From positions 1 through 35,111 of the forward strand of contig CALUYX010000007.1 of assembly GCA_944325115.1 (NCBI GenBank): DNA of 35,111 nt, in the 5' to 3' direction. Under the pieces are notes generated by a model. That model had not been told where the DNA came from and ran no database searches. It worked only from the letters and a program-made list of their open reading frames with translations. This document shows positions 16,187-23,760 of the stretch, in pieces. A program made the translations under genes and the position numbers. This DNA is from Candidatus Gastranaerophilales bacterium. GTDB lineage: Bacteria; Cyanobacteriota; Vampirovibrionia; Gastranaerophilales; Gastranaerophilaceae. Every line of letters starts with the position of its first letter. Within the stretch, counting starts at the first letter, position 1.

Positions 16187-16306
16187 AAGTCAAGAAAGGA
16201 ATGGTTAGACTATTAACGATTCTCATTATTGCACAAAAAGTATTACTATGCAAATTTCTTAATATATTTTAACGTTTCTTAAACAAATCCTGTAATAAAC
16301 AAATTG

Positions 16307-16335
16307 TTGCATAATTTTAAAACAGAAGTTAGAAT
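16307..16335 (+). promoter_or_regulatory. Promoter of the beta-galactosidase gene
   Basis: TTGCAT (16307-16312), exactly 17 bases, TAGAAT (16330-16335), then 7 bases to the ATG at 16343. There is no Shine-Dalgarno sequence. This spacing is why the start at 16343 is preferred to an in-frame TTG at 16304, which would lie upstream of the -35 box. Confidence 0.65.
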
Positions 16336-16342
16336 ATTACCT

Positions 16343-18775
16343 ATGGATGTAAAATTTGATAAATATTCGCTAATTGTTGACGGTGAAAGAAAATTTTTAA
16401 AATCAGGCACGCTTCACTATTTTAGAGTTTTTGGTGAGGATGAGTGGAAAGACAGACTCTCAAAAATGAAATCAGGCGGCTACAACTGTGTGGACTTGTA
16501 TTTATGCTGGTCTTTTCATAACCCGAGAAAAGATTTTTGGGATTTTGAAGGGTATAAAAATATAAGAACTCTTTTTCAAGTTGCAAAAGACTTGAATATG
16601 TTTATCATCCTGCGCCCCGGTCCTTATATTAACGCTGAAGTATCGGCAGGCGGGCTTCCTTATTGGCTGATGAAAGAAAAAGATGTTGTTTTAAGAAACA
16701 GAATTGATGGTGACTATACCTACTCAAGCGCTTATATGGAGCACCTTAAAAACTGGTATGGCAAGGTTTTACCCATAATAAAAGATTTTGATAATTTAAT
16801 TGCATTGCAGATTGAAAACGAGTATTCAACAAACGGCGGAGAAAATGAATACATAAAAGAGCTTTATCAAATTGTCCGCTCTTACGGTATTAATGTTCCG
16901 ATATTCCACAATGACGCCTATATTGCAGGACTTTACGCCGATGATGTAGATATTTACGCGTGTGATATTTACCCCTACATTAATCCGAAAACCAACTGGA
17001 GAGAGGAAACTTACGCATTTGATACTCTTGATAATCTTGAAGAAGTAGTCAGAATGTTTAAGGATAATGCTCCTTTGTTTATAGCTGAAATGCAGTCAGG
17101 CTGGTACGATAAGTGGCTTGGTTACGGCTATGACTACATTAGAGAAGATATGGGAACTTCTCATATTAATATAATGACAAAAACCGCACTCTCTCAAGGT
17201 GTAACAATGTTTAATCACTACATGTGCGCAGGCGGTACAAATATTCTTGATATGTCATCGGATGAAGTCTATACAAGCTATGACTTTGCATCTCCCATTA
17301 GCGAACTTGGTGTTGTTAAAGATAATTTTAAAAAAGCAAAAGAGATAAACTACTTTCTTGATGCTTTTAATTTGACTCAAACAGAAGCCGATGAGTGTAA
17401 TTTTGAAATTGAGCAAAACTGCTATGCTAAAGTTCGCAGAGATTTAATAAACAACTGTAAATGGCTCTTTTTAAGGAACTTTAACACCTGTGAAACAATG
17501 ATAAACGGGGTTAACCTTGACTCTTTTGATATGAAAATTCTCCCTCAAGATTTAAAACTAAAAGCTTGTACTATTGTAAAATCAGGCGTTGAGATATTTA
17601 CGCGCCTTGAGGATGATGACAAAGAAGTTGTATTTTTATTCTCTGATGAGAAAAACTCTATAACAATAGAAGATAAAAACGGAGTCCAAAAGACAATAAG
17701 CGCTGATAGAGAAGATTTTGAAGAGTTTTTATATGATTGTGAAAATAAAAAAACAACTTTTATTTTTGTTACAAGAAAAACCGCTCAAGACTGTTGGAAA
17801 CTTAACAATACTCTTATCTTTGGTGCAAAATTTATCTATCCTGACGGAAGGGTTGCACTTGAGGATGAAACTCTTGTTAAAACATTTGACTTGAATAACG
17901 GTTTTTGCGAGCAATGTTTCACTCCTCAAATTCAGTCAAAGAGGATTAAACTTACTGATTTTGATGTTTATTTCTGTGCTCCTGAAATTGAACCTGATTA
18001 TGATTATTCTTCTTGGAAGAAAATTAAACACAATGAAGATTTTAGCCTGCAGGACACTTTCTCATCTGATGTTTACTCTGAATTTGTCTGGTACAAGGGT
18101 AAAATTTCAAACAGGGTAAGAGAAATAGCAATCAGTGCAAGGCATATTTTTGCAATTTATATAAACGGTTTTGAAATCCTAAATCGTAACAGCTACAAAC
18201 ACGATAACCTTGCAACGATAGATGAGCACATCGTGCTTGATGTAAACTTAAAAGTGTTTAAGGAATCTGATAATGAAATTACCGTCCTTGTTCAAAATCT
18301 TGGTTTTGACAGAGGATTTACCAATAACATAGGTTCACCAAGAGGCTTAATTTACTTTAAAACTGATACAAATGAACTTATAGATTGGCACATAAGGGGC
18401 AGAATTACTCTTGATAAAAGAGAGGCAAGTGATACTCAAGCACCTTATCTTGCGTGCTTAGAGAAAGAATTTAGCATACCAAAAGAGTATTTTGACAAAA
18501 ACGTCTTTGCACCTTTTGTCCTTGATATGGAAAAAACGCCATTTAGGCGCGCAACTATATTTTTAAACGATGTAAAAATCGGGCGCTACATAAGACACAA
18601 TGCTAATCAGTCAAAGTTTTATCTTCCGAAAGAATTTCTTAAAGAAAATAATGAAATAAAAATTGTTATATGGGAAAAAAGCCACAGAATTAAGGGCGTA
18701 TGGGACTTTAAAAACTATTTAAAAAATGTTATAATAAATGTAGAGACCCATAAGGTTTATCAGCTTTTTAATTAA
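16343..18775 (+). CDS. GH35-like beta-galactosidase, cytosolic
   Basis: An 810-residue glycoside hydrolase with a clan-A TIM barrel at the N-terminus. Family 35 hallmarks are LHYFRV, RPGPYINAEVSAGGLPYWL (91-109), the acid/base glutamate E160 in QIENEY and the likely nucleophile E249 in FIAEMQSGW. Residues after about 380 form beta-rich domains, with a jelly-roll-like ending containing GPW-type substitutes (KGVWDF near the C-terminus). There is no signal peptide, so the substrate must be imported as a small galactoside or plant glycoside. The start was chosen from the promoter spacing and from the conserved sequence beginning after it. A small DUF6379-like gene follows 39 bases downstream. Confidence 0.88.
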   Translation: MDVKFDKYSLIVDGERKFLKSGTLHYFRVFGEDEWKDRLSKMKSGGYNCVDLYLCWSFHNPRKDFWDFEGYKNIRTLFQVAKDLNMFIILRPGPYINAEVSAGGLPYWLMKEKDVVLRNRIDGDYTYSSAYMEHLKNWYGKVLPIIKDFDNLIALQIENEYSTNGGENEYIKELYQIVRSYGINVPIFHNDAYIAGLYADDVDIYACDIYPYINPKTNWREETYAFDTLDNLEEVVRMFKDNAPLFIAEMQSGWYDKWLGYGYDYIREDMGTSHINIMTKTALSQGVTMFNHYMCAGGTNILDMSSDEVYTSYDFASPISELGVVKDNFKKAKEINYFLDAFNLTQTEADECNFEIEQNCYAKVRRDLINNCKWLFLRNFNTCETMINGVNLDSFDMKILPQDLKLKACTIVKSGVEIFTRLEDDDKEVVFLFSDEKNSITIEDKNGVQKTISADREDFEEFLYDCENKKTTFIFVTRKTAQDCWKLNNTLIFGAKFIYPDGRVALEDETLVKTFDLNNGFCEQCFTPQIQSKRIKLTDFDVYFCAPEIEPDYDYSSWKKIKHNEDFSLQDTFSSDVYSEFVWYKGKISNRVREIAISARHIFAIYINGFEILNRNSYKHDNLATIDEHIVLDVNLKVFKESDNEITVLVQNLGFDRGFTNNIGSPRGLIYFKTDTNELIDWHIRGRITLDKREASDTQAPYLACLEKEFSIPKEYFDKNVFAPFVLDMEKTPFRRATIFLNDVKIGRYIRHNANQSKFYLPKEFLKENNEIKIVIWEKSHRIKGVWDFKNYLKNVIINVETHKVYQLFN

Positions 18776-18814
18776 TAGAGCAATCTTCGCATACTAAATA
18801 TAAGGAGTTAAAAT

Positions 18815-19192
18815 ATGGCTGTTGTCCCTGATTTTTTAATCAAAAGGGTTTACAAAAAGGGTTCTCTGCGCTCATGTGATGAGGGAATTGAGTTTGACCT
18901 TAAAAATGTTCTTGGTCCCGGGGTGATTTGCGGACTTGAGTATGTTCAGATTAATGACCACAAGTTTACAAAAGATGCAATAAGCTTTATAACGCAAGGT
19001 GTTGAGCTTTTTGCAAATTCCGTAAGCGAAGTTAATCCGATTCGTTTTCGTCTTGGTCAAGAAGGCACAATGAAGCTTATGGAGCAGGTTGAATGTCTTA
19101 AAAACGGGGTGAATAAAATCATTATTGAGTTTTTAAATCCCGAAGCAGGCAGAATGAAAATTACCCTTGAAGATAATTTGAATCTTGCCTAA
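18815..19192 (+). CDS. Small protein resembling the C-glycoside deglycosidase beta subunit (DUF6379)
   Basis: A 125-residue beta-rich protein without signal peptide or membrane segment. The start VPDFLIKRVYKKGSLR followed by an FDLKNVLGPG-type segment looks like the family of small beta subunits that pair with a metal-dependent sugar-phosphate-isomerase-like subunit in bacterial C-glycoside deglycosidases (DUF6379). This is from memory of the family pattern, not a database hit. Its usual catalytic partner is not in the window; instead it lies 39 bases after a GH35-like enzyme, pointing to plant or host glycoside use. The start has AAGGAG 7 bases upstream. It could act as an accessory fold with another function. 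Confidence 0.6.
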   Translation: MAVVPDFLIKRVYKKGSLRSCDEGIEFDLKNVLGPGVICGLEYVQINDHKFTKDAISFITQGVELFANSVSEVNPIRFRLGQEGTMKLMEQVECLKNGVNKIIIEFLNPEAGRMKITLEDNLNLA

Positions 19193-19223
19193 ATAAAGAA
19201 TAGATAAAGATTGTATACTATGC

Positions 19224-19252
19224 TGGACAAAAATATTTTTTGGGTGTAAAAT
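19224..19252 (+). promoter_or_regulatory. Promoter of a small-ORF transcript
   Basis: TGGACA (19224-19229), 17 bases, TAAAAT (19247-19252), preceded by TG (extended -10). Transcription should start near 19259 and end at the terminator at 19390-19420, giving an RNA of roughly 160 bases. Confidence 0.6.
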
Positions 19253-19284
19253 ACTTAAGCTTTATTTAAGAGAAGGTATTTTAC

Positions 19285-19365
19285 ATGCTAAAAACTTTAT
19301 TTGAATTACTGCGACGTAGATTTTGCAAGTTACAGGAGGCTCGCATTTACGTTCGTATTGATTAA
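19285..19365 (+). CDS. Possible 26-residue basic small protein
   Basis: A short ORF starting MLKTLFELLRRRFCKLQEAR, too short for standard gene callers. It has its own promoter at 19224-19252, a GAAGG ribosome site 8 bases before the ATG and an intrinsic terminator 25 bases after the stop. Seven of 26 residues are Lys or Arg, and the first half could form an amphipathic helix. An AGGAGG sits inside the coding part (19334-19339), in the possible loop of a stem formed by ACGTA (about 19313) and TACGT, so the RNA itself may be functional. No homolog is known to me; it could be a regulatory RNA instead of a protein gene. Confidence 0.5.
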   Translation: MLKTLFELLRRRFCKLQEARIYVRID

Positions 19366-19389
19366 AATAAATAATTAAATATGAATTTT

Positions 19390-19420
19390 AAAGAGCCGCC
19401 AATAAGACGGCTCTTTTAGT
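19390..19420 (+). terminator. Intrinsic terminator of the small-ORF unit
   Basis: AAAGAGCCG (19390-19398) and CGGCTCTTT (19408-19416) form a perfect 9-bp stem with a 9-base loop, followed by a short T-run interrupted by AG. Confidence 0.85.
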
Positions 19421-19500
19421 TTAAAATTTTTAACAAAAGTGTATAAAATACGCAAAAAAATGTCATCACAAGTGTTAGTTAATAAGTGAAGGTTAAAATA

Positions 19501-19578
19501 ATGATAAAAAACATGCGACATACCTTACAGATTAATAAAGGGGTTCAAAGACTTATGAACCTTATTTGGGGACTATAG
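19501..19578 (+). CDS. Possible 25-residue small protein or leader peptide
   Basis: A short ORF beginning MIKNMRHTLQ and ending LIWGL, with GAAGG 8 bases before the ATG. A TATAAAAT stretch at 19442-19449 is a candidate -10 region. The stop lies 20 bases before the start of the 451-residue gene, so it could be a leader peptide or a translationally coupled small protein. The evidence is the ribosome site and position only. Confidence 0.4.
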   Translation: MIKNMRHTLQINKGVQRLMNLIWGL

Positions 19579-19598
19579 GAAATTTGTAGGGATAAGAA

Positions 19599-20954
19599 AT
19601 GTCAAATTTAAGCATAACAACAAAAATAATTCAACAACTAAGTAACAATAGCGGCTCTGTAGTACCGATTGCCGCAAAAGACACTTTAAGCAACTGTGCT
19701 ATTACCTATATTTACAACAAAGAAGCATCTAAAGAAGACGGCAAAGAAAGAGCAATAGAAGAGTTTGGAACGGAAGTTCTCTGGATTGGCGGTATACCGT
19801 TATTAAAAAAACTTTTTGACATAACGGTTTATAAATTTTTTAAAGCTGACCCCGATTTTGATATCAGAAATTTAAAGAAAAATGCGCAAGGCAATCTTGA
19901 AAGGCTCGAGTTTCTCGCAAAAAATGCGCCTGATATTAAACAAAAACAAGTTCTTGAAAATATTTTAAAAAATGAAAATGTTCAAAAACTCTACAAAAGA
20001 CTCCATGTTGCAAAGTTTATAACTGCAACGGCTGCAACTCTTGCGGGTTTGAGCGGGCTTATTATTTACAAACAAAAAACAACTCAAAAAGAACTTGAAC
20101 AAAAATATAAGAATAAAATGGAGCTTCAAAACGCTTGTAATAAAGAAGCAACAAAAAGTCCCGTATTTAATAAGTTTATGGGCAATAAAGAAACTTCCTT
20201 TAAAGGCGGCGGTATATCTAAATTTTTATCCGGATTTATGTATAACCCTGTTATGAATATGTCTATACTTGATGGCGGTATTACAGCTACAAGACTTGCT
20301 CAGGGCAGAAAGGGCGAAAGAGCTGAAATAGGCTTTAAGGAAGGATTTCAGATACTGTTTATTTACTGTTTAGCAGAGCCTATTCAAAAAGGGCTTGAAA
20401 CTCTGAGCGCTAAATTCTTAAAAACTCCAATAAAAAATGAATATCAGCTTTTAAGCAGCGATAAATTAAAAGAGCTTATTACATCAGATACTCTGAAAGA
20501 TTCTGTTGAAACCTTGATAAAAACTGATGATAACAAGGTTCTTGAATATTTATATAAAAATCAGGAAAATGCACTTGTAAAAATGCTTAAAATCTCCGGC
20601 GAGTTACCTACAATCAAGGGTAGCGATGCAATCGATGCACTTTCTTTTGTGGATGTTAAAAAGGTTAAAAATGCGGCAAAAAATATATCCGAGCTTGCTC
20701 AAAGTACAGCCGGAAAAGCTGATTTAGATAAATATTTATCAAAGGTTAAAAACATTAAAGGTGTATCCGTTATAGCAAATATTTTAATAGGTGCTGCAGC
20801 AATAGGCATATTGCAGCCGATGTTAAATATTATTCAAAGAAAGAAAAATAACAACGGCGAAACCATTAACCCCGCTATCAAAAAGCTTGAAAAAGATATG
20901 GAACAAAAATTTGCATTTAGCGGTACGGACGAAAAACTAAACCTCAATAAATAA
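19599..20954 (+). CDS. Unknown 451-residue protein with hydrophobic segments
   Basis: I do not recognise this protein. It lacks a classical signal peptide. There is one clear membrane-like segment (138-157, ITATAATLAGLSGLIIY), a second near the end (388-412, VSVIANILIGAAAIGILQP) and a weaker amphipathic one (246-262). Lys-rich helical stretches lie between (90-135, 158-185, 285-380). Short Phe-Gly motifs occur at TSFKGGG (199-205) and in the tail AFSGTDEK. AGGGA lies 6 bases before the start. It is probably lineage-specific, and a membrane-associated or structural role is only a guess. Its last 18 bases overlap the end of the convergent 78-residue gene. Confidence 0.75.
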   Translation: MSNLSITTKIIQQLSNNSGSVVPIAAKDTLSNCAITYIYNKEASKEDGKERAIEEFGTEVLWIGGIPLLKKLFDITVYKFFKADPDFDIRNLKKNAQGNLERLEFLAKNAPDIKQKQVLENILKNENVQKLYKRLHVAKFITATAATLAGLSGLIIYKQKTTQKELEQKYKNKMELQNACNKEATKSPVFNKFMGNKETSFKGGGISKFLSGFMYNPVMNMSILDGGITATRLAQGRKGERAEIGFKEGFQILFIYCLAEPIQKGLETLSAKFLKTPIKNEYQLLSSDKLKELITSDTLKDSVETLIKTDDNKVLEYLYKNQENALVKMLKISGELPTIKGSDAIDALSFVDVKKVKNAAKNISELAQSTAGKADLDKYLSKVKNIKGVSVIANILIGAAAIGILQPMLNIIQRKKNNNGETINPAIKKLEKDMEQKFAFSGTDEKLNLNK

Positions 20955-21173
20955 GCGTCTGCCTACGATGTTTGGCTTTCCGTTGTAATAGCCTGCAAAG
21001 TAGCCGCCGCTGACGGGAGTGTTTTTGCCATAGTTTTGTGAAGAATTAAAGCTTGAGCCTAAAAACGGGTTTTGGTCTTGTGCAAAAGGATTGTAGCTCT
21101 TTTTAGCACTCACGGGAGCGCTTTGTGTTGTTTGCATAGACTTTGTAATCATAGAAACAAGATTTGTCAGCAT
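20937..21173 (-). CDS. Unknown 78-residue low-complexity protein
   Basis: A short protein rich in Asn, Ser, Gly, Tyr and Phe, with no membrane segment. It contains NPFAQDQNPFLGSSF and GGYFAGYYNGKPN. AAAGGA lies 5 bases before the ATG, which supports a real gene. It faces the 451-residue unknown tail to tail, and the coding regions overlap by 18 bases. Candidate promoter elements upstream on the minus strand include TTGCAA, 17 bases, TATAGA. No function is proposed. Confidence 0.55.
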   Translation of the reverse strand: MLTNLVSMITKSMQTTQSAPVSAKKSYNPFAQDQNPFLGSSFNSSQNYGKNTPVSGGYFAGYYNGKPNIVGRRLFIEV

Positions 21174-21334
21174 ATCATTCCTTTCGCATGTTTATATGTT
21201 TTTTATAATGAAATTTTAAAATTTGTCTATATTTATTTTAGCGAATTATTGCAAATAAAATAAAATAAAATAATAAAAAATCATCTGTTTGAATGATATT
21301 TTAATTTTAAAAAATTTAATTTTAAAAATATCTC

Positions 21335-21363
21335 TGTTAAAAATCGCAATTTCATGCTAGAAT
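21335..21363 (+). promoter_or_regulatory. rny promoter
   Basis: TGTTAA (21335-21340), 17 bases, TAGAAT (21358-21363) with an upstream TG (extended -10). Transcription would start near 21370, just after an in-frame stop at 21369, which bounds how far upstream the coding sequence can start. Confidence 0.55.
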
Positions 21364-21404
21364 CTTATTAAACTGAAAAATATTCATATAAGAGGTACAG
21401 GAAG

Positions 21405-22937
21405 ATTAACTATATAGCATATATCGCGCTTGCGGTTTTGGCAGTTGCGCTTGTTGTTTCGGTTATTACAAATGCAAAACAAAAAACAAAACTGGAAGTC
21501 TTTAGCGAAAATGAGAAAAAATTACAAAAAGAGTTTGAGGAAAAGGAAAGCTTCTTAAAGAAAGAAGCGATGATTGCTGCAAAAGAACAGCTTCACTTTG
21601 AGCGCCAAAAATTTGACGATGAAGTGCGTGAAAGACGCTCTGAGATAAACAGACTTGAAAACTCTTTAATGAAAAAAGAAGAACAGCTTGAAGAGCGTGT
21701 TCAAAAAAATGTTGATAAAGAGCATGAGCTAAACAAAAAATATGACGAACTTCTTGATAAAGAAGATTATCTTGCGGAAATTGTTGCAAAGCAGCTTTCA
21801 GAGCTTGAGCGTGTTGCTCAAATGTCACGTGAAGAAGCAAAGAATATGCTTTTGGAGCAATTAAAGACAGAACTTGCTCAAGAGCAAATTCAATTAATTC
21901 GTGAAAATGAACAAAAAATAAAAGAAACGGCTGAAGAAAAATCAAGAGAGATTCTATCTCAGGTTATGCAAAGATGTGCTATTGAGCAAGTTATAGAATC
22001 TACAGTTTCTGTTGTGTCCTTACCTTCCGATGAGATGAAAGGTCGTATCATAGGGCGTGAAGGCAGAAATATCAGAACTCTTGAAACTCTGACGGGCGTT
22101 GACCTTATAATTGATGATACCCCTGAGGCTGTTGTATTATCTTCATTTGACCCTGTAAGGCGTGAGATTGCCCGACTTACAATAGAAAAACTTATTGCGG
22201 ATGGCAGAATTCATCCTGTCAGAATTGAAGAAGTTTACGAAAAATCTACAAAAGAAATTGAAAATAAAATGAGACAAGAAGGCGAGCGCGCAGCGCACGA
22301 CCTTGGAATTATGAACCTTAACAAAGAGCTTACCAAGACTCTTGGACGCTTATATTATAGAACAAGCTACGGACAAAATGTGCTAAAGCACTCGATTGAA
22401 GTAGCGCAAATTGCGGGAATGTTGGCATCTGAGTTGGGTGCTGACGTTAATCAGGCAAAACGCGCGGGCTTGTTGCATGATATCGGCAAAGCAGTCGATC
22501 AGGAGCAAGAGGGTACACACATTTCTTTGGGTGTCGAACTTGCAAGACGCTTTGGTGAAAAAGAAGAGATAGTTCATGCAATAGAAGCTCACCATGACGA
22601 TGTTCCGGCGCATACTTTGGTTGCTGCACTTGTAAAAATTGCAGACACTGTGAGCGCTGGCAGACCCGGTGCAAGACGTGATACGCTTGAAATCTATATT
22701 AAACGCCTCAAAAAGCTTGAAGAAATTGCAAGCAGTTATGAGGGTATTAAGCAGTCCTTTGCGGTTCAGGCAGGTCGTGAAGTTAGGGTTGTGGTTCAAC
22801 CTAATGTATTTGACGATGCTGCAAGCGCAAAATTGGCTCGTGACATAGCTAAACGCATTGAGGATGAACTTGAATACCCTGGGCAAATCCGTGTTACGGT
22901 TGTCAGGGAAGCTCGTGTTACCGAAATTGCAAAGTAG
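21405..22937 (+). CDS. rny: Ribonuclease Y
   Basis: A membrane-anchored endoribonuclease that begins mRNA decay. Domains in order are an N-terminal hydrophobic anchor, a long charged coiled coil (to about 190), a KH domain (GRIIGREGRNIRTLE) and an HD domain (HDIGKAVD) with a C-terminal extension. The best-known start codon in frame is TTG at 21438, but that leaves only about 11 hydrophobic residues. Reading back to an in-frame stop at 21369 gives no ATG or GTG. An ATT at 21405, 9 bases after AGAGG, would restore a full anchor and give 510 residues, near the family norm. The start is therefore uncertain; the identity is not. It is followed after 3 bases by ymdB. Confidence 0.92.
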   Translation: MNYIAYIALAVLAVALVVSVITNAKQKTKLEVFSENEKKLQKEFEEKESFLKKEAMIAAKEQLHFERQKFDDEVRERRSEINRLENSLMKKEEQLEERVQKNVDKEHELNKKYDELLDKEDYLAEIVAKQLSELERVAQMSREEAKNMLLEQLKTELAQEQIQLIRENEQKIKETAEEKSREILSQVMQRCAIEQVIESTVSVVSLPSDEMKGRIIGREGRNIRTLETLTGVDLIIDDTPEAVVLSSFDPVRREIARLTIEKLIADGRIHPVRIEEVYEKSTKEIENKMRQEGERAAHDLGIMNLNKELTKTLGRLYYRTSYGQNVLKHSIEVAQIAGMLASELGADVNQAKRAGLLHDIGKAVDQEQEGTHISLGVELARRFGEKEEIVHAIEAHHDDVPAHTLVAALVKIADTVSAGRPGARRDTLEIYIKRLKKLEEIASSYEGIKQSFAVQAGREVRVVVQPNVFDDAASAKLARDIAKRIEDELEYPGQIRVTVVREARVTEIAK

Positions 22938-22940
22938 AAA

Positions 22941-23747
22941 ATGTCTAAAGATTTTAAATTACTTTTTTTGGGCGACATTGTAGGTCGTCCCGGAAGAGAA
23001 GCAGTTAAGGATTTTCTTGATAACGACAAGATGGCAAAGAGCTGCGATTTTGTCGTTGCAAATGTTGAAAACGCTTCGCACGGTTTTGGACTGACTTTAA
23101 AAAACCATGATGAGTTTCTTGAATGGGGCATAAATTGTATGACATCAGGAAACCATATATGGGACAAAAAAGATGTCTATAGTTATATTGACAGCTCAAA
23201 AGCACTTATAAGACCTTATAATTACCCTGAAGCTCAGGGAGTGGGGTATAGAGTCTTTGACAATGGTGTAATTGTCATAAACTTACTGGGCAGAACTTTT
23301 ATGCCACCAATAGATTGTCCTTTTGCGGCTCTTAAAAAGATAGTCGATGAACTAAAAGACTCTTGCGATTTTGATAATATGATTTCTTTTGTTGATTTCC
23401 ACGCTGAAGCAACGGCAGAGAAGATATGTTTTGCAAAGTATGCCGCATCTTTAGGTATTAAAGCTGTTGTTGGTACTCATACTCATGTTCAGACGGCTGA
23501 TGAAAGAATTATAGATGATAAATGTGCCTATCTTAGTGATGCGGGTTTTTGCGGCTCATCAGATGGTGTTATAGGCATGGATTATCAAAGTTCGCTAAAA
23601 AGACTTACTACATCTATGCCCTCAAGATTTGATGTTGATGAGTCAGATTGTGTTCAAATTAATGCCTGTGTTATCTCTTTCGATAAAAAATCAGGCATAG
23701 CAAAAAAGATTCAAAGAATTAATTTTATTAGTGAGGTAAAGAAATGA
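22941..23747 (+). CDS. ymdB: YmdB-family metallophosphoesterase
   Basis: A 268-residue dinuclear metal phosphodiesterase (TIGR00282/YmdB family). Visible metal-site motifs are FLGDIVGRPGR (9-19), NVENASHGFG, TSGNHIWDKKD and VGTHTHVQTADE. In Bacillus, YmdB hydrolyses 2',3'-cyclic nucleotides and influences biofilm and motility choices, and its gene often follows rny, as here (3 bases between). No Shine-Dalgarno sequence is evident, which suggests translational coupling to rny. Confidence 0.93.
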   Translation: MSKDFKLLFLGDIVGRPGREAVKDFLDNDKMAKSCDFVVANVENASHGFGLTLKNHDEFLEWGINCMTSGNHIWDKKDVYSYIDSSKALIRPYNYPEAQGVGYRVFDNGVIVINLLGRTFMPPIDCPFAALKKIVDELKDSCDFDNMISFVDFHAEATAEKICFAKYAASLGIKAVVGTHTHVQTADERIIDDKCAYLSDAGFCGSSDGVIGMDYQSSLKRLTTSMPSRFDVDESDCVQINACVISFDKKSGIAKKIQRINFISEVKK

Positions 23748-23759
23748 TAGTGAGGTAAA
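23729..23759 (+). repeat. 12-bp direct repeat carrying a ribosome binding site
   Basis: TAGTGAGGTAAA occurs at 23729-23740, at the end of ymdB, and again at 23748-23759, just before the GTG of the PHP gene. The period is 19 bases. The second copy supplies the GAGG of the PHP gene. Confidence 0.8.
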
Positions 23760-23760
23760 A

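Noticed and set aside
16201-16272. 23-codon ORF upstream of GH35
   Set aside because: The AAAGGA abuts the ATG with no spacing, and the sequence has a Fur-like site instead; a coding role is not supported.
16304-16342. Upstream TTG start for the GH35 gene
   Set aside because: It lies before the well-spaced promoter and adds 13 residues with no family match.
21502-21945. 147-residue minus-strand ORF opposite rny
   Set aside because: It is a shadow of the repetitive Glu/Lys coiled-coil coding of rny and has no start signals.
22383-22886. 167-residue minus-strand ORF opposite rny
   Set aside because: Antisense to the conserved HD domain, Cys/Phe/Asn-rich nonsense composition.
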